From Escherichia coli DSM 30083 = JCM 1649 = ATCC 11775 (GTDB taxonomy: Bacteria > Pseudomonadota > Gammaproteobacteria > Enterobacterales > Enterobacteriaceae), in contig NZ_CP033092.2 in NCBI RefSeq assembly GCF_003697165.2, positions 4,650,001 through 4,714,000 of the forward strand: 64,000 nucleotides of DNA, written 5' to 3'. Numbering within the stretch: position 1 is the first letter of the stretch; each line of letters begins with the position of its first letter. Made by a program: the position numbers and the translations under genes. Shown here piece by piece: positions 1 to 9,874 of this stretch. Under the pieces are notes generated by a model. It searched no databases and was not told where the DNA came from. It worked only from the letters and a program-made list of their open reading frames with translations.

Positions 1-1
1 G

Positions 2-214
2 GTGCAGTGCGGTTCGTTCAGAGGCGCGGAACAGGCAGAGACGGTACGTGCTCAGCTGGCGTTCGAAGGCTTTGACTCAAAAATTACCACCAACAATGGC
101 TGGAATCGTGTGGTGATTGGCCCGGTGAAAGGCAAAGAGAACGCAGACAGCACCCTCAATCGCTTGAAGATGGCGGGTCATACAAACTGCATTCGGCTCG
201 CCGCCGGGGGTTGA
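2..214 (+). CDS. ftsN: Cell division protein FtsN, C-terminal end only (partial)
   Basis: The window opens inside ftsN; only the last 70 residues remain. They form most of the SPOR domain, which binds denuded peptidoglycan glycan strands at the division septum in the periplasm. The visible start (VQCGSFRGAEQAETVRAQL) and end (CIRLAAGG) match E. coli FtsN as I know it. One cysteine is seen near each end; in FtsN these form a disulfide needed for stability (family knowledge). The GTG at position 2 is an internal valine codon, not a start. The stop codon overlaps the -35 of the hslVU heat-shock promoter. Confidence 0.95.
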   Translation: MQCGSFRGAEQAETVRAQLAFEGFDSKITTNNGWNRVVIGPVKGKENADSTLNRLKMAGHTNCIRLAAGG

Positions 215-237
215 AACCCTCAAAATCCCCCCCATCT
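211..237 (+). promoter_or_regulatory. Sigma32 (heat-shock) promoter of hslVU
   Basis: TTGAAA at 211-216 (using the ftsN stop codon) and a C-rich CCCCATCTA element ending at 237 fit the sigma32 consensus (CTTGAAA, 13-14 bp, CCCCATNT). HslVU is a classic heat-shock operon, so the placement makes sense. The call rests on motif match only. Confidence 0.75.
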
Positions 238-251
238 ATAATTACATTATG

Positions 252-271
252 CCCCGTACTTTTGTACGGGG
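252..271 (+). promoter_or_regulatory. 5' UTR stem-loop of hslVU mRNA
   Basis: A perfect 8-bp stem CCCCGTAC / GTACGGGG with a TTTT loop lies between the promoter and the hslV start. A stem-loop in this leader is known to stabilise the hslVU transcript. It has only a short T run after it, so it is less likely to be an ftsN terminator, though it could reduce read-through. Confidence 0.65.
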
Positions 272-306
272 TTTGTACTCTGTATTCGAAACCAAGGGGT
301 CAGCTC

Positions 307-837
307 GTGACAACTATAGTAAGCGTACGCCGTAACGGCCATGTGGTCATCGCTGGTGATGGTCAGGCCACGTTGGGCAATACCGTAATGAAAGGCAACG
401 TGAAAAAGGTCCGCCGTCTGTACAACGACAAAGTCATCGCGGGCTTTGCGGGCGGTACTGCGGATGCTTTTACGCTGTTCGAACTGTTTGAACGTAAACT
501 GGAAATGCATCAGGGCCATCTGATCAAAGCCGCCGTTGAGCTGGCGAAAGACTGGCGTACCGATCGCATGCTGCGCAAACTTGAAGCATTGCTGGCAGTC
601 GCGGATGAAACTGCATCGCTTATCATCACCGGTAACGGTGACGTGGTGCAGCCAGAAAACGATCTTATTGCTATCGGCTCCGGCGGCCCTTACGCCCAGG
701 CTGCGGCGCGCGCGCTGTTAGAAAACACTGAACTTAGCGCCCGTGAAATTGCTGAAAAGGCGTTGGATATTGCAGGCGACATTTGCATCTATACCAACCA
801 TTTCCACACCATCGAAGAATTAAGCTACAAAGCGTAA
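307..837 (+). CDS. hslV: HslV, peptidase subunit of the HslUV (ClpQY) protease
   Basis: 176 residues, the normal length. HslV is the proteasome-beta-like threonine peptidase that forms a double hexameric chamber and works with the HslU ATPase in the cytoplasm. The GTG start at 307 was chosen because it puts Thr next after the initiator (TTIVSVRRNG); that Thr is the catalytic N-terminal nucleophile once Met is removed. The longer in-frame reading from 211 would run through the promoter and leader stem-loop and is rejected. hslU begins 9 bp downstream in the same operon. Confidence 0.97.
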   Translation: MTTIVSVRRNGHVVIAGDGQATLGNTVMKGNVKKVRRLYNDKVIAGFAGGTADAFTLFELFERKLEMHQGHLIKAAVELAKDWRTDRMLRKLEALLAVADETASLIITGNGDVVQPENDLIAIGSGGPYAQAAARALLENTELSAREIAEKALDIAGDICIYTNHFHTIEELSYKA

Positions 838-846
838 GGATCTCCC

Positions 847-2178
847 ATGTCTGAAATGACCCCACGCGAAATCGTCAGCGAACTGGATAAGCACATCATC
901 GGCCAGGACAACGCCAAGCGTTCCGTGGCGATTGCTCTGCGTAACCGCTGGCGTCGCATGCAGCTCAACGAAGAGCTGCGCCATGAAGTGACCCCGAAAA
1001 ATATCCTGATGATCGGCCCGACCGGTGTCGGTAAAACTGAAATCGCCCGTCGTCTGGCTAAGCTGGCGAATGCGCCGTTCATCAAAGTTGAAGCGACCAA
1101 ATTCACCGAAGTGGGCTATGTCGGTAAGGAAGTGGATTCTATTATTCGCGATCTGACCGATGCCGCCGTGAAAATGGTACGCGTCCAGGCTATCGAGAAA
1201 AACCGTTATCGCGCTGAAGAACTGGCAGAAGAACGTATTCTCGACGTACTGATCCCACCGGCTAAAAACAACTGGGGACAGACCGAACAGCAGCAGGAAC
1301 CGTCCGCTGCTCGTCAGGCATTCCGCAAAAAACTGCGTGAAGGCCAGCTTGATGACAAAGAAATCGAGATCGATCTTGCCGCAGCACCGATGGGCGTTGA
1401 AATTATGGCTCCTCCGGGCATGGAAGAGATGACCAGCCAGCTGCAGTCCATGTTCCAGAACCTGGGCGGTCAGAAACAAAAAGCGCGTAAGCTGAAAATC
1501 AAAGACGCCATGAAGCTGCTGATTGAAGAAGAAGCGGCGAAACTGGTGAACCCGGAAGAGCTGAAGCAAGATGCTATCGACGCTGTTGAGCAGCACGGGA
1601 TCGTGTTTATCGACGAAATCGACAAAATCTGTAAGCGCGGCGAGTCTTCCGGTCCGGATGTTTCTCGTGAAGGCGTTCAGCGTGACCTGCTGCCGCTGGT
1701 AGAAGGTTGCACTGTTTCCACCAAACATGGGATGGTCAAAACTGACCACATTCTGTTTATCGCTTCTGGCGCGTTCCAGATTGCGAAACCGTCTGACCTG
1801 ATCCCGGAACTGCAAGGTCGTCTGCCAATCCGCGTTGAGCTGCAGGCACTGACCACCAGCGACTTCGAGCGTATTCTGACCGAGCCGAATGCCTCTATCA
1901 CTGTGCAGTACAAAGCACTGATGGCAACTGAAGGCGTAAATATCGAGTTTACCGACTCCGGTATTAAGCGCATCGCGGAAGCGGCATGGCAGGTGAACGA
2001 ATCTACCGAAAACATCGGTGCTCGTCGTTTACATACCGTTCTGGAGCGTTTAATGGAAGAGATTTCCTACGACGCCAGCGATTTAAGCGGTCAAACTATC
2101 ACTATTGACGCAGATTATGTGAGCAAACATCTGGATGCGTTGGTGGCAGATGAAGATCTGAGCCGTTTTATCCTATAA
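847..2178 (+). CDS. hslU: HslU (ClpY), ATPase/unfoldase of the HslUV protease
   Basis: 443 residues, the full E. coli length. This AAA+ hexamer unfolds substrates and threads them into HslV. Visible motifs are the Walker [10 protein letters not shown] near residues 57-65, the GYVGKEV pore loop near residue 90, Walker [10 protein letters not shown] near 250-258 and the arginine-finger/sensor region GRLPIRVEL. The middle acidic and charged stretch is the I domain. The C-terminal EDLSRFIL tail is the segment that inserts into HslV pockets to activate it (family knowledge). It is co-transcribed with hslV. Confidence 0.98.
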
Positions 2179-2207
2179 TCGCGTTCAATCATTTTCATCA
2201 TTGTTTG

Positions 2208-2234
2208 ATGGGGCTGAAAGGCCCCATTTTTATT
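2208..2234 (+). terminator. Rho-independent terminator after hslVU
   Basis: A 7-bp stem ATGGGGC / GCCCCAT with loop TGAAAG is followed by TTTTTATT. It lies just after the hslU stop and just before menA. Confidence 0.8.
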
Positions 2235-2244
2235 GGCGCGTATT

Positions 2245-3171
2245 ATGACTGAACAACAAATTAGCCGAACTCAGGCGTGGCTGGAAAGTTTACGACCTAA
2301 AACCCTCCCCCTCGCCTTTGCTGCAATTATCGTCGGGACGGCGCTGGCATGGTGGCAAGGTCACTTCGATCCACTGGTCGCCCTGCTGGCATTGATTACC
2401 GCCGGGCTATTACAGATCCTTTCTAACCTCGCCAATGATTACGGCGATGCGGTAAAAGGCAGCGATAAACCTGACCGCATTGGGCCGCTACGCGGCATGC
2501 AAAAAGGGGTCATTACCCAGCAAGAGATGAAACGGGCGCTCATTATTACCGTTGTGCTCATCTGTCTTTCCGGGCTGGCACTGGTTGCAGTGGCGTGCCA
2601 TACGCTGGCCGATTTTGTCGGTTTCCTGATTCTTGGCGGGTTGTCGATCATTGCCGCTATCACCTACACCGTGGGCAATCGTCCTTATGGTTATATCGGT
2701 TTGGGTGATATTTCCGTACTGGTTTTCTTTGGCTGGTTGAGCGTCATGGGGAGCTGGTATTTACAGGCTCATACATTGATTCCGGCACTGATCCTTCCGG
2801 CAACCGCATGCGGCCTGCTGGCAACGGCAGTACTGAACATTAATAACCTGCGTGATATCAATAGCGACCGCGAAAACGGCAAAAACACGCTGGTGGTGCG
2901 CTTAGGCGCAGTAAACGCGCGTCGTTATCATGCCTGCCTGCTGATGGGCTCACTGGTGTGTCTGGCGCTGTTTAATCTCTTTTCGCTGCATAGCCTGTGG
3001 GGCTGGCTGTTCCTGCTGGCGGCACCGTTGCTGGTGAAGCAAGCTCGTTATGTGATGCGCGAAATGGACCCGGTGGCGATGCGACCAATGCTGGAACGCA
3101 CTGTCAAAGGAGCGTTACTGACTAACCTGCTGTTTGTTTTAGGGATATTCCTAAGCCAGTGGGCAGCATAA
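2245..3171 (+). CDS. menA: MenA, 1,4-dihydroxy-2-naphthoate polyprenyltransferase
   Basis: 308 residues from the ATG at 2245, the K-12 length. MenA is an inner-membrane UbiA-family prenyltransferase that joins octaprenyl diphosphate to DHNA, giving demethylmenaquinone for anaerobic respiration. The two Asp-rich motifs typical of the family are seen: NDYGDAVKGSD near residue 67 and NINNLRDINSDRENGKNT near 200. Eight to nine hydrophobic helices cover the rest. A four-codon upstream TTG extension at 2233 overlaps the hslU terminator and is not used. Confidence 0.96.
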   Translation: MTEQQISRTQAWLESLRPKTLPLAFAAIIVGTALAWWQGHFDPLVALLALITAGLLQILSNLANDYGDAVKGSDKPDRIGPLRGMQKGVITQQEMKRALIITVVLICLSGLALVAVACHTLADFVGFLILGGLSIIAAITYTVGNRPYGYIGLGDISVLVFFGWLSVMGSWYLQAHTLIPALILPATACGLLATAVLNINNLRDINSDRENGKNTLVVRLGAVNARRYHACLLMGSLVCLALFNLFSLHSLWGWLFLLAAPLLVKQARYVMREMDPVAMRPMLERTVKGALLTNLLFVLGIFLSQWAA

Positions 3172-3263
3172 CTGACAAATATCAATTAACAATTGATGAT
3201 TTTGCCAACAGCCCACATAGCGCGATATACTGAAAATTCTCGCAGCAACTGAATGTTAAGCCT

Positions 3264-3749
3264 ATGAAATACGATACTTCCGAGCTTTGTGACATCTATC
3301 AAGAAGATGTTAACGTCGTGGAACCGCTGTTCTCCAACTTTGGCGGACGGGCGTCGTTTGGCGGACAAATAATCACGGTAAAATGTTTCGAGGACAACGG
3401 GTTGCTGTACGATCTGCTCGAACAGAATGGCCGTGGTCGTGTTCTTGTCGTCGATGGCGGAGGTTCTGTTCGTCGCGCACTGGTCGATGCTGAACTGGCG
3501 CGTCTGGCAGTACAAAATGAATGGGAAGGTCTGGTCATTTACGGCGCGGTGCGTCAGGTAGATGACCTGGAAGAGTTGGATATCGGCATCCAGGCGATGG
3601 CGGCAATTCCGGTTGGTGCCGCTGGCGAAGGCATTGGCGAAAGCGATGTCCGCGTCAATTTTGGCGGTGTCACCTTCTTCTCCGGCGACCATCTTTATGC
3701 CGACAATACCGGGATTATTCTTTCAGAAGATCCGCTGGATATTGAATGA
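3264..3749 (+). CDS. rraA: RraA, protein inhibitor of RNase E
   Basis: 161 residues, the full length. RraA is a trimeric ring that binds the RNase E C-terminal scaffold and masks its RNA-binding regions, changing mRNA decay. The fold resembles demethylmenaquinone methyltransferase-like proteins, and older annotation as MenG because of the menA neighbour is wrong (established). Visible motifs are [20 protein letters not shown] near residue 25-44 and [12 protein letters not shown] near 72. It lies 92 bp after menA and ends at a strong terminator. Confidence 0.96.
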
Positions 3750-3750
3750 T

Positions 3751-3778
3751 AAAAAAGGCACCGCAAGGTGCCTTTTTT
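3751..3778. terminator. Bidirectional terminator between rraA and zapB
   Basis: AAAAAAGGCACC, GCAA tetraloop, GGTGCCTTTTTT: a perfect 12-bp stem with A and T tracts on both sides, suited to end both rraA (+) and zapB (-). Confidence 0.9.
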
Positions 3779-3833
3779 CTGCGTTACCTGTTGGCCTACA
3801 CAGTAAAGAAATTACGCGAAAGATGAAGTGTAA

Positions 3834-4079
3834 TCAGACCTCTTCCATGCGACCCAGCAGGGCCTGTAGACGTTCCTGCCAGCCGTTCTGCTGTTCTTTC
3901 AGATGGTTGTTCTCACGCTCCAGCTCTTCGCGCTGATGCTGGGCATTTTGAACTTCCTGCGACAGTGAGTTGTTTTTTTCTTTCAGCTCTTCGATTTCCA
4001 TCTGCAACAGAGTGATGGTATCAATCGCCTGCTGTACTTTTGCTTCCAGTTTCTCAAACACTTCTAATGACATTGTCAT
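3834..4079 (-). CDS. zapB: ZapB, coiled-coil division factor
   Basis: 81 residues, almost all heptad coiled coil ([15 protein letters not shown] onward, rich in Glu, Leu, Gln). ZapB binds ZapA and MatP at midcell and helps stabilise the Z ring and link it to the chromosome terminus. The start at 4079 gives [11 protein letters not shown] and is preceded by AGGAGAGG at 4081-4088; the second Met, at 4073, is also possible. A six-residue upstream extension would overlap that ribosome binding site. Confidence 0.96.
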
Positions 4080-4088
4080 ACCTCTCCT

Positions 4089-4503
4089 GAATTGCAAGGC
4101 GTTGATGGATAAAAATCCTCGTCCCGATTACCGGTGACGCCTTAATAAATACGAGCGCACTTTAGTTAGCTCCGATTGTATGAAGCCGCGCCATCGCTGT
4201 CCAGCGGCACGCCTTGCAGATTACGGTTTGCCACACTTTTCATCCTTCTCCTGGTGACATAATCCACACCAATCGAAAATGTTAATAAATTTGTTGCGCG
4301 AATGATCTAACAAACATGCATCATGTACAATCAGATGGAATAAATGGCGCGATAACGCTCATTTTATGACGAAGCACACACATTTTAAGTTCGATATTTC
4401 TCGTTTTTGCTCGTTAACGATAAGTTTACAGCATGCCTACAAGCATCGTGGAGGTCCGTGACTTTCACGCATACAACAAACATTAACTCTTCAGGATCCG
4501 ATT
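4089..4503 (+). promoter_or_regulatory. glpFKX promoter and operator region
   Basis: About 415 bp without a gene between divergent zapB and glpF. It is AT-rich in the half near glpF. In E. coli this region carries the glpFKX promoter, GlpR operators and CRP sites (established). TTCG-containing half-sites such as TTCGATATTTCTCG near 4390-4404 and TGCTCGTTAACGAT near 4408-4421 resemble GlpR half-sites (A/T-ATG-TTCG type). I cannot fix the exact -10/-35 by eye. A ribosome binding site-like CAGGAT lies just before the glpF ATG. Confidence 0.6.
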
Positions 4504-5349
4504 ATGAGTCAAACATCAACCTTGAAAGGCCAGTGCATTGCTGAATTCCTCGGTACCGGGTTGTTGATTTTTTTCGGTGTGGGTTGCGTTGCAGCACTAA
4601 AAGTCGCAGGTGCGTCTTTTGGTCAGTGGGAAATCAGTGTCATTTGGGGACTGGGGGTGGCAATGGCCATCTACCTGACCGCAGGGGTTTCCGGCGCGCA
4701 TCTTAATCCCGCTGTTACCATTGCATTGTGGCTGTTTGCCTGTTTCGACAAGCGCAAAGTTATTCCTTTTATCGTTTCACAAGTTGCCGGCGCTTTCTGT
4801 GCTGCGGCTTTAGTATACGGGCTTTACTACAATTTATTTTTCGACTTCGAGCAGACTCATCACATTGTTCGCGGCAGCGTTGAAAGTGTTGATCTGGCTG
4901 GCACTTTCTCTACTTACCCTAATCCTCATATCAATTTTGTGCAGGCTTTCGCAGTTGAGATGGTGATTACCGCTATTCTGATGGGGCTGATCCTGGCGTT
5001 AACGGACGATGGCAACGGTGTACCACGCGGCCCTTTGGCTCCCTTGCTGATTGGTCTACTGATTGCGGTCATTGGCGCATCTATGGGCCCATTGACGGGC
5101 TTTGCCATGAACCCAGCGCGTGACTTCGGTCCGAAAGTCTTTGCCTGGCTGGCGGGCTGGGGCAATGTCGCCTTTACCGGCGGCAGAGACATTCCTTACT
5201 TCCTGGTGCCGCTTTTTGGCCCTATCGTTGGCGCGATTGTAGGTGCATTTGCCTACCGCAAACTGATTGGTCGCCATTTGCCTTGCGATATCTGTGTTGT
5301 GGAAGAAAAGGAGACCACAACTCCTTCAGAACAAAAAGCTTCGCTGTAA
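4504..5349 (+). CDS. glpF: GlpF, glycerol facilitator (aquaglyceroporin)
   Basis: 281 residues, the full length. GlpF is an inner-membrane channel that lets glycerol diffuse in, where GlpK traps it as glycerol-3-phosphate. Six membrane helices are visible plus the two half-helix NPA motifs: HLNPAVT near residues 66-72 and MNPARDFG near 202-209. The Arg after the second NPA (NPAR) is the selectivity-filter arginine. glpK follows 22 bp downstream in the same operon. Confidence 0.98.
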
Positions 5350-5371
5350 TATGACTACGGGACAATTAAAC

Positions 5372-6880
5372 ATGACTGAAAAAAAATATATCGTTGCGCT
5401 CGACCAGGGCACCACCAGCTCCCGCGCGGTCGTAATGGATCACGATGCCAATATCATTAGCGTGTCGCAGCGCGAATTTGAGCAAATCTACCCAAAACCA
5501 GGCTGGGTAGAACACGACCCAATGGAAATCTGGGCCACCCAAAGCTCCACGCTGGTAGAAGTGCTGGCGAAAGCCGATATCAGTTCCGATCAGATTGCAG
5601 CTATCGGTATTACGAACCAGCGTGAAACCACTATTGTCTGGGAAAAAGAAACCGGCAAGCCTATCTATAACGCCATTGTCTGGCAGTGCCGTCGTACCGC
5701 AGAAATCTGCGAGCATTTAAAACGTGACGGTTTAGAAGATTATATCCGCAGCAATACCGGTCTGGTGATTGACCCGTATTTCTCTGGCACCAAAGTGAAG
5801 TGGATCCTCGACCATGTGGAAGGCTCTCGCGAGCGTGCGCGTCGTGGTGAATTGCTGTTTGGTACGGTTGATACGTGGCTTATCTGGAAAATGACTCAGG
5901 GCCGTGTCCATGTGACCGATTACACCAACGCCTCTCGTACCATGTTGTTCAACATCCATACCCTGGACTGGGACGACAAAATGCTGGAGGTGCTGGATAT
6001 TCCGCGTGAGATGCTGCCAGAAGTGCGTCGTTCTTCCGAAGTATACGGTCAGACTAACATTGGCGGCAAAGGCGGCACGCGTATTCCAATCTCCGGGATC
6101 GCCGGTGACCAGCAGGCCGCGCTGTTTGGTCAGTTGTGCGTGAAAGAAGGGATGGCGAAGAATACCTACGGCACTGGCTGCTTTATGCTGATGAACACCG
6201 GCGAGAAAGCGGTGAAATCAGAAAACGGCCTGCTGACCACCATCGCCTGCGGCCCGACTGGCGAAGTGAACTATGCGCTGGAAGGTGCAGTGTTTATGGC
6301 GGGCGCGTCCATTCAGTGGCTGCGCGATGAGATGAAGTTGATTAACGACGCCTACGATTCCGAATATTTCGCCACCAAAGTGCAAAACACCAATGGTGTG
6401 TATGTGGTTCCGGCCTTTACCGGGCTGGGTGCGCCATACTGGGATCCGTATGCACGCGGGGCGATTTTCGGTCTGACTCGTGGGGTGAACGCTAACCACA
6501 TTATACGCGCGACGCTGGAGTCTATTGCTTATCAGACGCGTGACGTGCTGGAAGCAATGCAGGCCGACTCCGGTATTCGTCTGCACGCGCTGCGCGTGGA
6601 CGGCGGTGCGGTGGCGAACAATTTCCTGATGCAGTTCCAGTCCGATATTCTCGGTACGCGCGTTGAGCGCCCGGAAGTGCGCGAAGTCACCGCTTTGGGT
6701 GCGGCCTATCTTGCTGGTCTGGCGGTTGGCTTCTGGCAGAATCTTGACGAGCTGCAAGAGAAAGCGGTGATTGAACGCGAGTTCCGTCCAGGCATCGAAA
6801 CCACTGAGCGTAATTACCGTTACGCAGGCTGGAAAAAAGCGGTCAAACGCGCGATGGCATGGGAAGAACACGACGAGTAA
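5372..6880 (+). CDS. glpK: GlpK, glycerol kinase
   Basis: 502 residues from the ATG at 5372 ([20 protein letters not shown]). It phosphorylates glycerol with ATP and is allosterically inhibited by fructose-1,6-bisphosphate and by unphosphorylated EIIA-Glc (established). FGGY-kinase features include the N-terminal DQGTTSSR phosphate loop, the RRTAEIC segment, the catalytic-base region [12 protein letters not shown] near residue 242-253 and [11 protein letters not shown] near 266. An in-frame ATG at 5351 would add seven residues; the shorter form matches the known protein. Confidence 0.98.
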
Positions 6881-6885
6881 TAATG

Positions 6886-6950
6886 ATTGCCTGATGCGAC
6901 GCTTGCGCGTCTTATCAGGCCTACGAGTCGGATACACATCCGGCATCACG
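6886..6950. repeat. REP element between glpK and glpX
   Basis: GCCTGATGCGACGC, TTG, GCGTCTTATCAGGC forms an imperfect palindrome typical of a REP/PU element (6889-6920), followed by a partial second arm ending CATCCGGCATCA. A further 8-bp hairpin GTGCGGGG/CCCCGCAC lies at 6965-6984. Confidence 0.85.
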
Positions 6951-7050
6951 CAGACTCTGAAACCGTGCGGGGGCAACCCCGCACACATCAATAATCCCGC
7001 CCTTCCCCTGTGCTACACTTCGCGCCATTCCTTACTGCTTAGAGTTTGCT

Positions 7051-8061
7051 ATGAGACGAGAACTTGCCATCGAATTTTCCCGCGTCACCGAATCAGCAGC
7101 GCTGGCTGGCTACAAATGGTTAGGACGCGGCGATAAAAACACCGCGGACGGCGCGGCGGTAAACGCCATGCGTATTATGCTCAACCAGGTCAACATTGAC
7201 GGCACCATCGTTATTGGTGAAGGTGAAATCGACGAAGCACCGATGCTCTACATTGGTGAAAAAGTCGGTACTGGTCGCGGCGACGCGGTAGATATTGCTG
7301 TTGATCCGATTGAAGGCACGCGCATGACAGCGATGGGCCAGGCTAACGCGCTGGCGGTGCTGGCAGTAGGCGATAAAGGCTGCTTCCTCAACGCGCCAGA
7401 TATGTATATGGAGAAGCTGATCGTCGGACCGGGAGCCAAAGGCACCATTGATCTGAACCTGCCGCTGGCGGATAACCTGCGCAATGTTGCGGCGGCGCTC
7501 GGCAAACCGTTGAGCGAACTGACGGTAACGATTCTGGCAAAACCGCGCCACGATGCCGTTATCGCAGAAATGCAGCAACTCGGCGTGCGCGTATTTGCTA
7601 TTCCGGACGGCGACGTTGCAGCCTCAATTCTCACCTGTATGCCAGACAGCGAAGTTGACGTGCTGTACGGTATTGGTGGCGCGCCGGAAGGCGTGGTTTC
7701 TGCGGCGGTGATCCGCGCATTAGATGGTGACATGAACGGTCGTCTGCTGGCGCGTCATGACGTCAAAGGCGACAACGAAGAGAATCGTCGCATTGGCGAG
7801 CAGGAGCTGGCACGCTGCAAAGCGATGGGCATCGAAGCCGGTAAAGTATTGCGTTTGGGCGATATGGCGCGCAGCGACAACGTCATCTTTTCTGCCACCG
7901 GCATCACCAAAGGTGATCTGCTGGAAGGTATTAGCCGCAAAGGCAATATCGCCACCACCGAAACGCTGCTGATCCGTGGTAAATCACGCACCATTCGTCG
8001 CATTCAGTCCATCCACTATCTGGATCGTAAAGACCCGGAAATGCAGGTGCACATCCTCTGA
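7051..8061 (+). CDS. glpX: GlpX, class II fructose-1,6-bisphosphatase
   Basis: 336 residues, the full length. It hydrolyses fructose-1,6-bisphosphate for gluconeogenesis using a divalent metal; class II differs in sequence from Fbp but shares the inositol-monophosphatase-like fold. Metal and phosphate motifs are visible: GEGEIDEAPMLYIGE near 56-70, DIAVDPIEGTR near 81-91, and IPDGDVAASI near 184-193. It belongs to the glpFKX operon, with a REP in the glpK-glpX gap that can separate expression levels. Confidence 0.97.
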   Translation: MRRELAIEFSRVTESAALAGYKWLGRGDKNTADGAAVNAMRIMLNQVNIDGTIVIGEGEIDEAPMLYIGEKVGTGRGDAVDIAVDPIEGTRMTAMGQANALAVLAVGDKGCFLNAPDMYMEKLIVGPGAKGTIDLNLPLADNLRNVAAALGKPLSELTVTILAKPRHDAVIAEMQQLGVRVFAIPDGDVAASILTCMPDSEVDVLYGIGGAPEGVVSAAVIRALDGDMNGRLLARHDVKGDNEENRRIGEQELARCKAMGIEAGKVLRLGDMARSDNVIFSATGITKGDLLEGISRKGNIATTETLLIRGKSRTIRRIQSIHYLDRKDPEMQVHIL

Positions 8062-8081
8062 TTGATTTGATCGATTGAGCC

Positions 8082-8110
8082 TTCCAGTCCTTCGGGACTG
8101 GAATTTTTTT
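8082..8110 (+). terminator. Rho-independent terminator after glpX
   Basis: TTCCAGTCC, TTCG tetraloop, GGACTGGAA then seven T: a perfect 9-bp stem. It ends the glpFKX transcript before fpr. Confidence 0.93.
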
Positions 8111-8157
8111 GTTCGGAGAACGAAGATAAGGCAAGTCAATCAAAACAGGAGAAAAAC

Positions 8158-8904
8158 ATGGCTGATTGGGTAACAGGCAAAGTCACTAAAGTGCAGAACT
8201 GGACCGACGCCCTGTTTAGTCTCACCGTTCACGCTCCCGTGCTTCCGTTTACCGCCGGGCAATTCACCAAACTTGGCCTTGAAATTGAAGGCGAACGCGT
8301 TCAGCGCGCCTACTCCTATGTTAACTCGCCCGATAATCCGGATCTGGAGTTTTACCTGGTCACCGTCCCCGATGGCAAATTAAGTCCACGACTGGCGGCA
8401 CTGAAACCGGGCGATGAAGTGCAGGTGGTTAGCGAAGCCGCTGGCTTCTTTGTGCTGGATGAAGTACCAGATTGCGAAACGCTATGGATGCTGGCAACCG
8501 GTACAGCGATTGGCCCTTATTTATCGATTCTGCAATTGGGCAAAGATTTAGAACGCTTCAAAAACATGGTGCTGGTTCACGCCGCACGATATGCCGCCGA
8601 CTTAAGCTATCTACCTCTGATGCAGGAACTGGAAAAACGCTACGAGGGGAAACTGCGCATTCAGACGGTGGTCAGTCGGGAAACGGCTGCGGGTTCGCTC
8701 ACTGGGCGATTACCGGCGTTAATTGAAAGTGGTGAACTGGAAAGCGCGGTTGGCCTGCCGATAAATAAAGAAACCAGCCATGTGATGCTGTGCGGCAATC
8801 CACAGATGGTGCGCGATACACAACAGTTGCTGAAGGAGACCCGGCAGATGACGAAACATTTACGTCGCCGACCGGGCCATATGACAGCGGAGCATTACTG
8901 GTAA
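8158..8904 (+). CDS. fpr: Fpr, ferredoxin/flavodoxin-NADP+ reductase
   Basis: 248 residues, the full length. This FAD enzyme passes electrons from NADPH to flavodoxin and ferredoxin (for example for class III RNR and MetH activation) and is a SoxRS regulon member. The FAD-binding RAYSYVNSP motif (near residues 50-58) and the NADP-binding GTAIGPYLSIL segment (near 115-125) are seen, as is the C-terminal EHYW. The gap to the upstream terminator (8111-8157) must hold its promoter; I could not assign a SoxS box with confidence. It converges on uspD with a 4-bp gap. Confidence 0.97.
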   Translation: MADWVTGKVTKVQNWTDALFSLTVHAPVLPFTAGQFTKLGLEIEGERVQRAYSYVNSPDNPDLEFYLVTVPDGKLSPRLAALKPGDEVQVVSEAAGFFVLDEVPDCETLWMLATGTAIGPYLSILQLGKDLERFKNMVLVHAARYAADLSYLPLMQELEKRYEGKLRIQTVVSRETAAGSLTGRLPALIESGELESAVGLPINKETSHVMLCGNPQMVRDTQQLLKETRQMTKHLRRRPGHMTAEHYW

Positions 8905-8908
8905 GCGG

Positions 8909-9337
8909 TTACTTGTCGATAAACGGCACGATCAAGAGATCCGCACTCAACTTATTGATCATCCCGCGATATGCCGGCATCAAACGGTTGATAAATGAGT
9001 GGTGATGACCACAGACAAGGAGGTCGCACTGCTCTTTTTGCATAATTTCCAGCAGTGTTTCCGGCATTTCTCCGCGTTCAATACGCAGTTTTGTCTTCGG
9101 CCATTGAATATTTTTCGTCAGTTTATACAGCTTGTTATCCGACTTATTCTTCAACAATTGAAGAATATCTTCTGTTGCAGGGAAGTAGATACCCGGATAC
9201 AACTCGCTTAAGCCATCATCAATATGAATTAACGTCAGGTGAGCGTCATTATGTCTGGCGAGCTCCAGGGCTTTATTCACCAGTAAGGCATCTTCTTCAT
9301 TCCCGGAAATTGCCACGCCAATGTGTTTATAAGCCAT
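8909..9337 (-). CDS. uspD: UspD, universal stress protein D
   Basis: 142 residues. UspA-type fold beginning YKHIGVAISGNEEDALLVNKAL, with a C-terminal CGHHHSFINRL segment similar to the G-x9-G nucleotide loop of this family. E. coli UspD is induced by stasis and oxidative stress and is linked to superoxide protection; the molecular role is not settled. It lies 26 bp downstream of yiiS on the same strand, so the two probably share a transcript. Confidence 0.94.
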   Translation of the reverse strand: MAYKHIGVAISGNEEDALLVNKALELARHNDAHLTLIHIDDGLSELYPGIYFPATEDILQLLKNKSDNKLYKLTKNIQWPKTKLRIERGEMPETLLEIMQKEQCDLLVCGHHHSFINRLMPAYRGMINKLSADLLIVPFIDK

Positions 9338-9363
9338 GTTTAACTCCTTCTAAAGCAACTCCA

Positions 9364-9663
9364 TCAAGCTAACGAACGCAGTGATAACTCAAAAATAATC
9401 ATCTCGGCCTGGCATGAGAAGGTGAAGGCCGCATCAAGCTCAACTTGCCCTTCCAGATCCTTAATCTTATAGGCCACGCTGGCCCCTTCATCTGCAGAGG
9501 ATGCAGCGGCGGCAAGCTCTTTCAGTTTGGTCATAAAGGACTCTGCTTCTTCGCGGGTGGCAAAAAAGCGCGAAAACTTACTGGTACAGTTGTCGTTATC
9601 AATCACCGTACCGATATCAATCGCACATCCTTTAGTACTGCATTTATCTACGACATCTTTCAT
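9364..9663 (-). CDS. yiiS: YiiS, DUF406/UPF0381 family protein
   Basis: 99 residues, no signal peptide or membrane segment. It matches the small DUF406 family found in Enterobacteriaceae; no function is known to me. The protein has a Cys-containing N-terminus (DKCSTKGCAIDIGTVIDNDN) and an Ala-rich helix (KLKELAAAASSADEGA). It precedes uspD, suggesting stress-related co-expression (inference). Confidence 0.92.
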   Translation of the reverse strand: MKDVVDKCSTKGCAIDIGTVIDNDNCTSKFSRFFATREEAESFMTKLKELAAAASSADEGASVAYKIKDLEGQVELDAAFTFSCQAEMIIFELSLRSLA

Positions 9664-9874
9664 AGGGCACCTCTGTATATTCGCCTCTCTGTCGATTACG
9701 ACTTAAGAATAATGCGCCGTTAAAGGAAGAACAAACAAGTAATGATCTTATGGATTACCATTTTTTTTGATATTGCTTAAGGTGAAGAGTTCAGAAGGAT
9801 TTTCCGGGCATTGTCACTTGCATCGTGGAAATAACAATCCCGGAAAAAAATAGCGATAAGAGATATATTAAAGG

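Noticed and set aside
820..1815. A 331-codon open frame antisense to hslU
   Set aside because: Mirror of a highly expressed gene with strong codon bias; no start signal or recognisable domain.
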